Shown here: positions 32,947 to 41,597 of the stretch, piece after piece
How positions within the stretch are numbered: position 1 is the stretch's first letter
Layout: each line of letters begins with the position of its first letter
From: Deltaproteobacteria bacterium
Lineage (GTDB): Bacteria; Desulfobacterota; Desulfobulbia; Desulfobulbales; Desulfocapsaceae
DNA: 47,138 nt
Assembly: GCA_026388715.1 (NCBI GenBank)
Contig: JAPLJF010000023.1
Location: 1-47,138 of the forward strand
Direction: 5' to 3'
The notes under the pieces: generated by a model
What the model saw: only the letters and a program-made list of their open reading frames with translations
Told to the model about the DNA's origin: nothing
Database searches by the model: none
Program-made: the position numbers and the translations under genes

Positions 32947-33708
32947 ATGAAAGAAGAAGCAGTAGATGTTGGTGATTGTTTTGAGGCCGGGATTTTTGTT
33001 ATAGACAAACCTGCTGGCCCGACATCATTCAAGATGGTGAGTGGGGTTAGGCGTGTACTTGGGATCAAAAAAGTCGGGCATGCCGGCACGCTAGACCCTT
33101 TTGCTACTGGTTTGCTTGTCGTTTGTGTAGGCCGACCGGCAACTCGAATGATTGCCAGGATGATGGCTGGGCAGAAAGAATATCTGGCTACCCTTTGTCT
33201 CGGGGTTGAAACCGAGACCTTTGATCCTGAAGGTGCAGTCGTTGCCAGAAATCCTGTTGGCCCTTTGCGGGCAGAACAGATCGAAGACTGCCTCCGTTTA
33301 TTCCGGGGCGATCAACTTCAGGTCCCGCCGATTTATTCAGCCTTGAAACATCAAGGAAAACCGCTTTATCATTATGCCCGTCAGGGAATCAGCATTGTGA
33401 AAGAGGCGCGTCCGGTGTTTATTGAGACCCTGGAGAGGACGGATGGTGGTCATGATCTTGTGGGGGGTGAGGGGAGTCAACTTTCCTTGCGAGTGGTGTG
33501 CAGTAAGGGGACATATATTCGAAGCCTGGCTGCGGATATCGGCAGAAGTTTAGGGTGTGGCGCCCATTTGACCCAGTTACGTCGGACCAAAAGTGGTTGT
33601 TTTACCCTGGAACAGAGTTTTCCCGGCGCTGAACTGTTGTTGCCTGATGCGCATACGCGCCTGTTGGCAAGGGCCCTATCTGTTGACGATATTGCTAATC
33701 TATTGTAA
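32947..33708 (+). CDS. truB: tRNA pseudouridine-55 synthase TruB
   Basis: The 253-residue protein carries the TruB motifs: GIFVIDKPAGPTSF, then GHAGTLDPFATGLLVV with the catalytic Asp, YLATLCLGVETETFDPEG, PPIYSALKHQGKPLYHYAR and VVCSKGTYIRSLAADIG. It isomerises U55 in the T-loop of tRNAs. The C-terminal PUA-like region is short. A 25-base gap follows the nrnA-like gene and no terminator is visible before the rpsO leader. Usual neighbour ribF is absent. Confidence 0.96.
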   Translation: MKEEAVDVGDCFEAGIFVIDKPAGPTSFKMVSGVRRVLGIKKVGHAGTLDPFATGLLVVCVGRPATRMIARMMAGQKEYLATLCLGVETETFDPEGAVVARNPVGPLRAEQIEDCLRLFRGDQLQVPPIYSALKHQGKPLYHYARQGISIVKEARPVFIETLERTDGGHDLVGGEGSQLSLRVVCSKGTYIRSLAADIGRSLGCGAHLTQLRRTKSGCFTLEQSFPGAELLLPDAHTRLLARALSVDDIANLL

Positions 33709-33799
33709 TAAGAGTATGAAGTGGATGTGGAATAAGAGAAGGTCGAATTCAAGAATAAAAGTTGAAAAAAATTAGCTTTTTCTAAAATATTTTGTTTGC

Positions 33800-33817
33800 A
33801 AGGGGAAGTAGCCCCTT
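33800..33817 (+). promoter_or_regulatory. Hairpin in the rpsO leader
   Basis: AAGGGG and CCCCTT form a six-bp stem with an AAGTAG loop about 50 bases before the rpsO start. It has no T-run. S15 leaders are known to fold into autoregulatory structures of very different types, so this hairpin could be part of one; that is inference only. Confidence 0.35.
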
Positions 33818-33866
33818 AACTCAAGGAAAAAACTGTCTTTATATTAAAAGCAAGAGGAGGCCCGTT

Positions 33867-34136
33867 TTGGCACAGTCAGCAGTAAAAAAACATGAAATTA
33901 TCGAGAAGTTTAAGGTCCATCCCACCGATACCGGTTCATCAGAGGTTCAGATTGCCCTTCTTTCTGACCGGATTCAGTATTTGACCGAGCATTTTAAAAC
34001 GCACAGCAAGGATCATCATTCCCGTCAGGGACTTTTGAAGCTGGTTGGTCAGCGCAGAAGTCTGCTTGATTATCTGAAAAAGAAAGATGTGAATAAATAT
34101 AAAACCGTTATCACTGAGCTTGGTATCAGAAAGTAA
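33867..34136 (+). CDS. rpsO: 30S ribosomal protein S15 (bS15/uS15)
   Basis: The 89-residue protein has the S15 sequence throughout: [36 protein letters not shown] and the [16 protein letters not shown] motif. The start is a TTG at 33867 preceded by an AGAGGAGG site ending six bases upstream; the previous in-frame ATG is 25 codons earlier and adds a non-conserved tail. It binds the 16S rRNA central domain. It sits before pnp, as in many bacteria, with a strong processing-type hairpin between. Confidence 0.96.
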   Translation: MAQSAVKKHEIIEKFKVHPTDTGSSEVQIALLSDRIQYLTEHFKTHSKDHHSRQGLLKLVGQRRSLLDYLKKKDVNKYKTVITELGIRK

Positions 34137-34146
34137 CAGGATTTAA

Positions 34147-34190
34147 CTGAAAGCACCCCAGGATTGCAGAGCAGTTCTGGGTGCTTTCAG
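34147..34190 (+). promoter_or_regulatory. Strong rpsO-pnp intergenic hairpin, no T-run
   Basis: CTGAAAGCACCC(C)AG pairs with CTGGGTGCTTTCAG, a 14-bp stem with one bulged C. The loop contains an inner TGC/GCA pair. It starts ten bases after the rpsO stop and is followed by CCTCAAG, not Ts, so it is more like an RNA-processing or mRNA-stabilising hairpin. In E. coli an RNase III site lies between rpsO and pnp. A second pair (GTGTAC 34225-34230 with GTACAC 34254-34259) is in the pnp leader. Confidence 0.6.
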
Positions 34191-34344
34191 CCTCAAGTTT
34201 GTGTTCCATGTGTTGGCATCACAGGTGTACGCTTTTCAGTGCGTGTGCTTGGGGTACACGGTGTATCCTTGCTGAAATCCAGGATGTAGGGTGCGTTGTG
34301 CGTGCCGAATAAATTGCTGTGTTGTTCGCACAGCTGGAGAGTGT

Positions 34345-36417
34345 ATGTATAAGAAAGTTGAAATCCAAATAGGTGGTAAGACGCTGTCCATTGAAACTGG
34401 CAAGCTTGCAAAGCAGGCCTCTGGATCAGTGGTTGTTCAGTACGGCGAAACCATGGTGCTGGTGACCGCCGTTGCCGAAAAAGAAAACAAACCTGAACTT
34501 GGCTTTTTGCCGTTGACCATTGAATACCAGGAAAAGATGGCTGCCGTGGGACGGATCCCTGGCAACTATTTTCGGAGGGAGATTGGTCGTCCCAGTGAAC
34601 AGGAAGTGCTTACCTGCCGTATTATAGACCGCCCCTTGCGTCCTCTCTTTGCTGATGGCTATTATTGTGAAACCCAGGTGATTGCCACTGTTCTTTCTGC
34701 CGACCAGCAGAATGATCCGGATGTGCTGGCCCTGATTGGTGCCTCGTGCGCCCTGACCTTGTCTGATATCCCTTTTGGTGGCCCGGTAGCCGGGGCAAGG
34801 GTCGGATATGTCGATGGCAGCTATATATTGAATCCCACCAAAGATGAGCTGAAGACATCACGCATGGATATCATTGTAGCCTGTACTCGTGATGCCGTGG
34901 TCATGGTTGAAGGGAAGGCCGATGCCTTGGGTGAGGATGTGGTGCTGGCGGCAATATTTTTTGTCCATGAGCAGGTACAGCCGATTTTCGATATGCAGGA
35001 TCAGTTGCGGGAAGCGAATGGCCGAGTTAAGCGTGTTGTCGAGCCTCCTCAGATTGATGAGGAATTGATGGCGCTAGTCAGAAAGGCAGCTGATGCCGGA
35101 ATGCAGACAGTTATTTCCACTGCCGATAAAATGGAACGTGGTAGCCTTTACGATCAATTGAAAGCGACCGTGGTTGCTGAATTAAATACGGACGGAACGC
35201 GGGCAAAAGAGATCAGCAATCTGTTGTCTCTTCATAAAAAGAAGAGCATGCGGGCCAAGATTGTGGAAGATGGAACCAGGATCGATGGTCGTGCCTTTAA
35301 TGAGGTCCGGACCATCAGTTGTGAGGCCTCCTATCTTCCAAGAACTCATGGTTCTGCTCTTTTTACCCGTGGCGAGACCCAGGCCCTGGTATCAGCGACC
35401 TTGGGTAGCGAGCGAGATCAGCAGCGTGTTGAAACCCTGGGAGGGGAACAGTCAAATCGTTTCATGTTGCATTACAACTTCCCTCCCTACTCTGTGGGCG
35501 AGGCGCGAAGAATGGGCGGTCCTTCCCGGCGTGATATCGGGCATGGCACATTGGCCATGCGTGGACTGAGTGCAGTACTCCCCTCGGAAGAGGATTTTCC
35601 TTACTCAATCCGTGTGGTCTCCGAGGTCTTGGAGTCAAACGGTTCGTCATCCATGGCCACCGTGTGCGGCGGCAGTATGGCGATGATGGATGCGGGAATA
35701 CCTATTAAAAAGCCAGTTTCCGGGATTGCCATGGGACTGATCAAAGAGGGTGATAAGGTTATTATTCTCTCGGATATTCTTGGTGACGAAGATCATCTTG
35801 GTGATATGGATTTCAAGGTTGTTGGCACGGATGATGGCGTGACCTCTCTGCAGATGGATATCAAGATTGGCGGAGTGGATCGGGATATCATGGGACGGGC
35901 CCTGGCCCAGGCCAAAGAAGGGCGGATGCACATCCTTGGTGAAATGGCGAAAGGAATTTCTCAGGCTCGTAAAGATGTCTCTGAATACGCACCAAAGTAC
36001 TATACTCATAAAATCAATCCCGACAAAATTCGTGACATTATCGGTTCTGGTGGCAAGATCATCAAGGCACTCTCTGCTGAATACGATGCCAAAATCGAAG
36101 TAGATGATTCAGGTATGGTGAAGATGTTCTGTAATAATGCTGCTCAGGCCAACGCCCTTGTTGAACGTGTTAAACAGATTACTGCCGAAGTTGAGGTGGG
36201 TGCGGTCTATAAGGGTATCGTCAAGAGCATCAAGGATTTTGGTGCCTTTGTTGAAATTATGCCAGGCACTGATGGCCTGGTTCATATCTCAGAGCTTGAC
36301 ATCAAACGTGTTGACAAAGTGACGGATGTGGTCAAAGAAGGTGATGAGCTTGAGGTCAAGGTCTTGGAGGTTGACAATCGAGGCCGTATTCGCCTGAGTC
36401 GCAAGGCATTGATGTAA
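34345..36417 (+). CDS. pnp: Polyribonucleotide nucleotidyltransferase (PNPase)
   Basis: From the ATG at 34345 (GGAGA site upstream) the protein has 690 residues. Two RNase PH domains (the first with GNYFRREIGRPSEQEVLTCR, the second with LPRTHGSALFTRGETQA and the conserved DxxGDEDHLGDMDFKV segment), a KH domain (IGSGGKIIKALSAEYDAKI) and an S1 domain (YKGIVKSIKDFGAFVEIMPG) are in the standard order. It degrades RNA by phosphorolysis. The open frame starts 18 codons earlier, but the family begins near the chosen ATG. Confidence 0.97.
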   Translation: MYKKVEIQIGGKTLSIETGKLAKQASGSVVVQYGETMVLVTAVAEKENKPELGFLPLTIEYQEKMAAVGRIPGNYFRREIGRPSEQEVLTCRIIDRPLRPLFADGYYCETQVIATVLSADQQNDPDVLALIGASCALTLSDIPFGGPVAGARVGYVDGSYILNPTKDELKTSRMDIIVACTRDAVVMVEGKADALGEDVVLAAIFFVHEQVQPIFDMQDQLREANGRVKRVVEPPQIDEELMALVRKAADAGMQTVISTADKMERGSLYDQLKATVVAELNTDGTRAKEISNLLSLHKKKSMRAKIVEDGTRIDGRAFNEVRTISCEASYLPRTHGSALFTRGETQALVSATLGSERDQQRVETLGGEQSNRFMLHYNFPPYSVGEARRMGGPSRRDIGHGTLAMRGLSAVLPSEEDFPYSIRVVSEVLESNGSSSMATVCGGSMAMMDAGIPIKKPVSGIAMGLIKEGDKVIILSDILGDEDHLGDMDFKVVGTDDGVTSLQMDIKIGGVDRDIMGRALAQAKEGRMHILGEMAKGISQARKDVSEYAPKYYTHKINPDKIRDIIGSGGKIIKALSAEYDAKIEVDDSGMVKMFCNNAAQANALVERVKQITAEVEVGAVYKGIVKSIKDFGAFVEIMPGTDGLVHISELDIKRVDKVTDVVKEGDELEVKVLEVDNRGRIRLSRKALM

Positions 36418-36449
36418 CTTTCTTAATTCTGTAATGTAGTTACAAAATG

Positions 36450-36479
36450 GGTCGTCTCTTCTTGAGACGGCCTTTTTTT
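36450..36479 (+). terminator. Rho-independent terminator after pnp
   Basis: GGTCGTCTC and GAGACGGCC form a nine-bp stem with one G-U pair and a TTCTT loop, followed by seven Ts. It ends the rpsO-pnp transcript 62 bases after the pnp stop, so dut either relies on readthrough or has its own promoter. Confidence 0.85.
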
Positions 36480-36512
36480 ATGTACAATTATTGTCAGAGG
36501 AAAGGTGAATGG

Positions 36513-36968
36513 ATGAAGAAAATAATTGTGCAATTCTGTTGGCTAGATCCGGAGCAGAGCAGGGATCTTGAATTGCCACGCTATCATTCGGCACAGGCAT
36601 CGGGTCTGGATGTGGCGGCCGCAGTGGGTGAGCCTGTGGTCTTGAATCCAGGCCAGATTGGTCTTTTCCCCTCAGGCTTTTCTGTCGCTATCCCTGAGGG
36701 ATATGAGTTGCAGGTACGGCCACGCAGCGGGATGGCTATCAGACACGGGGTGACTGTGATCAATAGTCCAGGGACCATTGATGCCGATTATCGTGGCGAG
36801 GTATGTATTGGCTTGATTAATCTGGGTAAAGAGCCTTTTCTCATAAGTCGTGGCGATCGTATTGCCCAACTTGTTTTGGCGCCGGTGGTTCGGGCGCAAT
36901 TTGAGCTTGTGGCCAGACTCGATAATACCAGCCGTGGTGATGGCGGTTTTGGTCATACAGGGAAATAG
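36513..36968 (+). CDS. dut: dUTP diphosphatase
   Basis: From the ATG at 36513 (AGGAAAGGTG site) the protein has 151 residues, the usual trimeric dUTPase size. All five motifs are present: [17 protein letters not shown], the [16 protein letters not shown] uracil pocket, [10 protein letters not shown] and [10 protein letters not shown]. It hydrolyses dUTP to dUMP and PPi. A shorter start is preferred over the longer open frame, which begins within the pnp terminator. The end is three bases before the next start, so the two are coupled. Confidence 0.96.
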   Translation: MKKIIVQFCWLDPEQSRDLELPRYHSAQASGLDVAAAVGEPVVLNPGQIGLFPSGFSVAIPEGYELQVRPRSGMAIRHGVTVINSPGTIDADYRGEVCIGLINLGKEPFLISRGDRIAQLVLAPVVRAQFELVARLDNTSRGDGGFGHTGK

Positions 36969-36971
36969 GCT

Positions 36972-37739
36972 ATGTATTTCTCAGTGCTTGGCAGCGGTAG
37001 CAAGGGGAATAGTGTCTATGTCGAGTCGGGGACAACAGCGATCCTTATTGATGCTGGTTTTTCCGGAAAAGAAATTGCCGCCAGGCTTCAGTCTCTCGGC
37101 CGCAGGGTTGAAGACCTGGATGCCGTGTTTGTTACCCATGAGCATCATGACCATATCCATGGGGTCGGGGTCATTTCCAGGCGTTACCAGATTCCTGTTT
37201 ATAGCAATTATGGCACGTTCAAAGGCGGAGAGAATATCTTGGGCAGGCTTTCCAGTTATTCTGAGTTTGCAACCGGCGACACCATTCAGCTGCAGGGGCT
37301 TCAGGTTCGTACCTTCGCTGTTTCACACGATGCGGCGGATCCGGTAGGTTTCATTATTGGTAATGGTAAGGTTAGCCTTGCCTATTGTACCGATACTGGC
37401 AAGGTGTCACACCTTTTGAGACAGAGGCTTATGGGATGTAATGGCCTGGTTCTGGAATTTAACCATGATCTCCAGATGTTGAAGGACGGCCCTTACTCAC
37501 ATGCCTTGCAACAGCGTGTCCGTTCCGATCATGGTCATCTGGCCAATGAGGATGCGGCCTGTTTTTTACAATCTCTGCTTCATGATCAATTACAATATGT
37601 GATTCTGGCCCATCTCAGTACAACCAATAACCATCCTGATCTGGCCATGAAGGCTGCCAGGAGTGTTGTTGGAGATAACTTGCTTCAACTCAGGGTTGCG
37701 TCGCAGGCCTTGGCAACCGAGCTTATGCCTTTGAAGTGA
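36972..37739 (+). CDS. MBL-fold metallohydrolase, YycJ/WalJ-like
   Basis: The 255-residue protein has a metallo-beta-lactamase fold: LGSGSKGNSVYVES at the N-terminus, TAILIDAGFSGKEI, the metal motif THEHHDHIHG, later metal ligands in SHDAADPVGF and TDTGKVS, and LEFNHD. The N-terminal sequence is typical of the YycJ/WalJ subgroup, exonucleases or processing enzymes implicated in DNA repair or cell-wall regulation in Gram-positives. It is coupled to dut with a three-base gap. It converges with yhbY, 25 bases apart. Substrate unknown. Confidence 0.9.
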   Translation: MYFSVLGSGSKGNSVYVESGTTAILIDAGFSGKEIAARLQSLGRRVEDLDAVFVTHEHHDHIHGVGVISRRYQIPVYSNYGTFKGGENILGRLSSYSEFATGDTIQLQGLQVRTFAVSHDAADPVGFIIGNGKVSLAYCTDTGKVSHLLRQRLMGCNGLVLEFNHDLQMLKDGPYSHALQQRVRSDHGHLANEDAACFLQSLLHDQLQYVILAHLSTTNNHPDLAMKAARSVVGDNLLQLRVASQALATELMPLK

Positions 37740-37764
37740 AGAAAACGAAATAAGCCAGATAGGT

Positions 37765-38097
37765 TCAGTGAGGCAGAGTGATTCGATGTTCTTTATCTAT
37801 CCTTGGATTTTCTTTATAGATGAGCAGGGTTTTGCCGATGAGCTGCACGAGTGTGCTTTCAGTAGCCCCGGGTAATAAGTCTGCGGCCTCTTGTTTGTTG
37901 AGACTACTGCTGTTGGCGATTTTGACTTTGATCAGTTCCCTGGTTAACAGCTCCTGCTTGGTCGCCTTGATTACATTTTCCGTTAAGCCTTCCTTGCCTA
38001 TAGAGATCAAAGGGTCAAGGTGATGGCCAAGTCCTTTGAGGATTTTTTTTTGTTTTCCGGTTAATGTAACGGCACTCTTGTCATCTGGGTCAGTCAT
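37765..38097 (-). CDS. yhbY: CRM-domain RNA-binding protein YhbY
   Basis: The 110-residue protein is a single CRS1-YhbY (CRM) domain: LTGKQKKILKGLGHHLDPLISIGKEGL at the N-terminus, the LLTRELIKVKI strand and LVQLIGKTLLIYK near the end. It associates with the pre-50S subunit. An AAGGA site precedes the ATG. It is downstream of the TraB-type gene on the same strand with a 26-base gap, so probably one transcript. Confidence 0.94.
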   Translation of the reverse strand: MTDPDDKSAVTLTGKQKKILKGLGHHLDPLISIGKEGLTENVIKATKQELLTRELIKVKIANSSSLNKQEAADLLPGATESTLVQLIGKTLLIYKENPRIDKEHRITLPH

Positions 38098-38123
38098 GTT
38101 TTTGTTATCCTTTAATAAATGAA

Positions 38124-39326
38124 TTAGGAGATCAGATTTTTGATAATTTTATAACCAGCAATATAGGTTCCCACAGAAGATCCCAAACCTGTCAGTATAA
38201 AGACGAGAAAGACCCGGAGCAGTTTGTTTTTCCACCATCCGGATACGGTACCCATATCACCTCCCACTGTTTCAAATTCCTTGACCAGGGGAGGGGCCAT
38301 CATAATCTGAATAAAGGCGGCCACATAGCTTGTTCTTATCACTGGTGTCAGGCTGGTGATTGGGGCGGCGACAAGAGCGCCTAAAATGGTAAGAGGATGG
38401 GCCAGGGCTATCATGCCGCCAATGGCAGCTGGAATACTGTGCGCCAGTATCCAGTAGAGGAGGCTGGCCCCGGCATCTGCTTTTCCTTTTTGCAGGCCAA
38501 TAGCAACAATAGAGCCAATAATAAGAAGGGGAAAAGACCAGCCCGCGATCTTCCAACCTTTTGCAATAGGGGGAATGGTAGTGATCTCGGCAAGCATCTC
38601 ACTGTTATCAACAGCAAACTGTTTCTGAATCCCTGCCACATGGCCTGCTCCTACCACGGCGACAAGGCGTTTTCCCGTTGTTGCCTTTATCTTTTCAGAT
38701 AAGTAGATATCTCGTTCGTCAATAAGCACCTTCTTGACATTGGGCAGAATCTCGCCCATTTCCCCCATCAGCTCTGAAAGGACATCTTTTTGTTTGAGCT
38801 CGGCCAGTCTTTCTTCACTGATCTTCGTATCATCAAAGAGGCTGGCGAAGAGAGTGATTAATAGATAACCTTTTTTAAATAAAGACGTTGATTTCCAGGC
38901 CCGACGCAGGGTAATGCGAACATCGCGGTCACATAAAGTGATGGGGATATTCTGTTCTTTGGCGGATTGTGCGGCTGCAAGTAATTCTGCGCCTGGTTTC
39001 ACGCCTAATTGCTCACCCAGTTTTTTTTGATAGGATGCCATCAGGAGATTGACCATCAAGGTTGAGAGTTGTTTGTCCTTGATGATCTGTTTCAGATCAA
39101 GTGCTTGCCAGCGTTTTTTTTCGGTGAGGGCAAGGTAGCGTTTTTCGTCAAGTTCGATACACACCCCGTCAGGTTGCTCCTGCTGAATAACCTTTCGGAC
39201 CAGATCAACCGATTCCTGAGAGATATGGGCTGTACCCACCAGCAGGATAGTCCGATTGTGGTATTGGATAAAATGGACATCTTCCGGGTATTCTTTGGAT
39301 GGAAAGTGTTGTTGTGATATAAGCAA
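38124..39326 (-). CDS. TraB/PrgY-family membrane protein
   Basis: The 400-residue protein has the TraB domain in the N-terminal half: ILLVGTAHISQESVDLVRKVI with conserved GTAH, VCIELDEKRYLAL, ERDIYLSEKI and VAVVGAGHVAGI with the GxGH element. The C-terminal half has four hydrophobic segments (about 250-400). The family includes PrgY, which shuts down pheromone in enterococci, and TIKI-like peptidases; a metal-dependent role is suggested by the conserved His and Glu. The start is a TTG at 39326, since no ATG occurs before the domain, and it has no clear ribosome-binding site. The first ten residues are tentative. The 286-base region upstream (39327-39612) shows no gene. Confidence 0.88.
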   Translation of the reverse strand: MLISQQHFPSKEYPEDVHFIQYHNRTILLVGTAHISQESVDLVRKVIQQEQPDGVCIELDEKRYLALTEKKRWQALDLKQIIKDKQLSTLMVNLLMASYQKKLGEQLGVKPGAELLAAAQSAKEQNIPITLCDRDVRITLRRAWKSTSLFKKGYLLITLFASLFDDTKISEERLAELKQKDVLSELMGEMGEILPNVKKVLIDERDIYLSEKIKATTGKRLVAVVGAGHVAGIQKQFAVDNSEMLAEITTIPPIAKGWKIAGWSFPLLIIGSIVAIGLQKGKADAGASLLYWILAHSIPAAIGGMIALAHPLTILGALVAAPITSLTPVIRTSYVAAFIQIMMAPPLVKEFETVGGDMGTVSGWWKNKLLRVFLVFILTGLGSSVGTYIAGYKIIKNLIS

Positions 39327-39612
39327 GAGAGGCCTGAAATTAAGAGTTGATGGAATAGAAAAAAAGTGATGTCGGTAGAAATCAGGATGTGGCAGATTCT
39401 CTCTTTCAAGCTAACAGCAAAATTTCCATCACATCTTTCTTAATTAAAATGGCCATGAACCGCTGGATTGTAAAGAGGAGGCGGGTAAAATACCGAAAAA
39501 ATATTACTTGTTATTGAAGATACATGCAGGATTGCTGAGTAAATCAATAAAAGTGTAAAAAAGGCTGAGCGAGATAGTTCTGATTCTTTTCACAGTCTAT
39601 CCAATATTTTGG

Positions 39613-41334
39613 TCAAACATCTTTGATCTTGAGACGTTTTCCTGGATGGATCGTGTTGGATTGAAGATTATTCCACTGTTTTATTTGAAGAGGTGATAGC
39701 TTGAGTTCTTTGGCGATGGTCCAGATGGTGTCACCGTCTTGCACCTTATACCAACTGTTCTGTAGTTTTTCCGGTGTTTCTGTATTGCTGGCAGTTACCA
39801 TAGTGTTGGTAACCGTTTTTGGGAATTTTTTTATTTGTGTAGCCAGAATGATAACCTTATCATCTTTTTGGGAGTTGGAGGCAATAGTGGTTGTTTTTAC
39901 AGGCTGGGAAGCTTTATTTTTCTGATCAATATAGAGTGAGAGTTGTTGTCCGATGTGTAGTTTGGGGTTACGGGGCAGGTCGTTCCAGGAGATGATCAGC
40001 TCAGCTGGCACCTTGTATTTGTGAGATATTTGTGAAATAGATTCACCCTTTTGGATCCGGTGCAGGATAAGATTGTCTTGGGTGGCAGCGGCAATGGCCT
40101 TGTTGCTCCCTTCCGGCAGAAGGTGGTAACGAATGGTTTGATAAGGAATGCGTAATCGTTGGCCGGACGCAAGCTTCTGGTTCCGCAAATTATTGACTTT
40201 GAGCAGAGTTGTTTTGTTGACATCGTAACGTTTGCATACTTCTGAAAGAGATTCACCTTTAGTAATAGTATGGCTTTTGTAGTCAGTGGTGGCGATGCGC
40301 TGGAGTCTGGGCAGATTTTCACTCGCTATCTTTTGAGAGCCAACGGGAATTTTAATGTGGTAGGAGCTTTGATTGAGCGGGGTTTTGTCTGTAGATAATT
40401 CCTGGTTGAGAAGGTCAATGGTTTTTCGGTCACAGTTGCTGATGAGGGCAACAGCATCCAGGGTAAGACCCGGTCCAACTTCAAGGGTTTCATATGCGTA
40501 AGGGCTTTCAGGTTGGATGTCAGTAAAACCATATTTTTCAGGATTTTTGGCAATGATGATTGAGGCAATAAGTTTGGGGACATACCGCTTGGTTTCCATG
40601 GCCAGATAGTCATATTGAGCCAGCGACCAAAAATCTTTTGTGTTGTAACGTTCCATGCCTTTACTGATCTTCGCGGGTCCTGCATTATATGCGGCCACCG
40701 CAAGATGCCAGTCACCAAACTCGTCATAAAGATTGGAAAGAAAACTGACTGCCGCTTTAGTGGACTTTTCCGCATCGCGTCGTTCGTCAAGATATTTGTT
40801 TGTTTTTAGATTATATTGGGAACCAGTTCCCGGAATGAATTGCCAGAGTCCTGAAGCGTCAGCTTTAGAATAAGCCTTTTGATTAAACCCGCTCTCAATC
40901 ATTGCCAAGTAAGCTAAATCCTCAGGAAGTCCTGCTTCTTTGAGCTCTTTTTGCATCAAGGGCAGGTATTTACCCGAACGACTCAGCCAAATTGCAAAAC
41001 TTTTTCTTTGTTGGTTCTGGAATAGGTCAAGATAGACCTGTACCTGATTATTGATGGTAATCGGAAAATCGGAGCAGGTTGTATCGGGTTGCACATTTTG
41101 ATTTTGAGAAGTCGTGCTGGATGGTGTCCAGGAACCGGCGCGACGAAGCGCTTCCAGTTCTGTGGTAAGGTCTGCTTCGGGGTCTTCAGCATCGGCTGGA
41201 GCGGAACTCACGAGTTCTTGGTTCTCAGAGAGGCGCAGATCAGAAGAATGTTGTCCATCAGCACAGGCAGAAAAAAACAAGGTAGGTAAGAGCAAGGCAC
41301 ATATGCTCAAGCATCGTATAAAGATCTGAGTCAT
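39613..41334 (-). CDS. mltD: MltD-like lytic murein transglycosylase with three LysM domains
   Basis: From the ATG at 41334 the protein has 573 residues. A signal ends in the lipobox FFSAC, so it is an outer-membrane lipoprotein. The SLT domain (about 105-230) carries the catalytic Glu E147 in AMIESGF and the SGLWQFIPGTG and AAYNAGP motifs. LysM domains lie at about residues 355-400, 420-465 and 525-573, the last reaching the C-terminus. It cleaves peptidoglycan glycan strands. The open frame extends 25 codons upstream, but the lipobox peptide starts at this ATG. It is divergent from a class A PBP, so envelope synthesis and cleavage enzymes share the intergenic region. Confidence 0.93.
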   Translation of the reverse strand: MTQIFIRCLSICALLLPTLFFSACADGQHSSDLRLSENQELVSSAPADAEDPEADLTTELEALRRAGSWTPSSTTSQNQNVQPDTTCSDFPITINNQVQVYLDLFQNQQRKSFAIWLSRSGKYLPLMQKELKEAGLPEDLAYLAMIESGFNQKAYSKADASGLWQFIPGTGSQYNLKTNKYLDERRDAEKSTKAAVSFLSNLYDEFGDWHLAVAAYNAGPAKISKGMERYNTKDFWSLAQYDYLAMETKRYVPKLIASIIIAKNPEKYGFTDIQPESPYAYETLEVGPGLTLDAVALISNCDRKTIDLLNQELSTDKTPLNQSSYHIKIPVGSQKIASENLPRLQRIATTDYKSHTITKGESLSEVCKRYDVNKTTLLKVNNLRNQKLASGQRLRIPYQTIRYHLLPEGSNKAIAAATQDNLILHRIQKGESISQISHKYKVPAELIISWNDLPRNPKLHIGQQLSLYIDQKNKASQPVKTTTIASNSQKDDKVIILATQIKKFPKTVTNTMVTASNTETPEKLQNSWYKVQDGDTIWTIAKELKLSPLQIKQWNNLQSNTIHPGKRLKIKDV

Positions 41335-41597
41335 AAGGAATTCTATGAGGTAGTAGGGCTTTTTCAGGTGTGTTGGGCGCGCGTAAAAAACGGATGAATA
41401 ATAAAACATTATTGTACTCTAAGAAGTAACACAGTACATTCGCACCCAAGTTAAAGTTGTTTATTTAAACTCTAAGTGCTTTTGAATTGCAATAAAAAAT
41501 AAGATAACAAAGGAAAAATTATATGAAGCTCTATTTTTTTCTTTTATGGCGTCCATGAAATAAGTTAATGAAAATATTAAAAAAATAGCAAGGTTAA

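Noticed and set aside
41523..41558. 11-residue frame MKLYFFLLWRP with an AAGGA upstream, in the mltD-PBP intergenic region
   Set aside because: Too short to separate from chance in very AT-rich DNA; no attenuator-like hairpin follows it.
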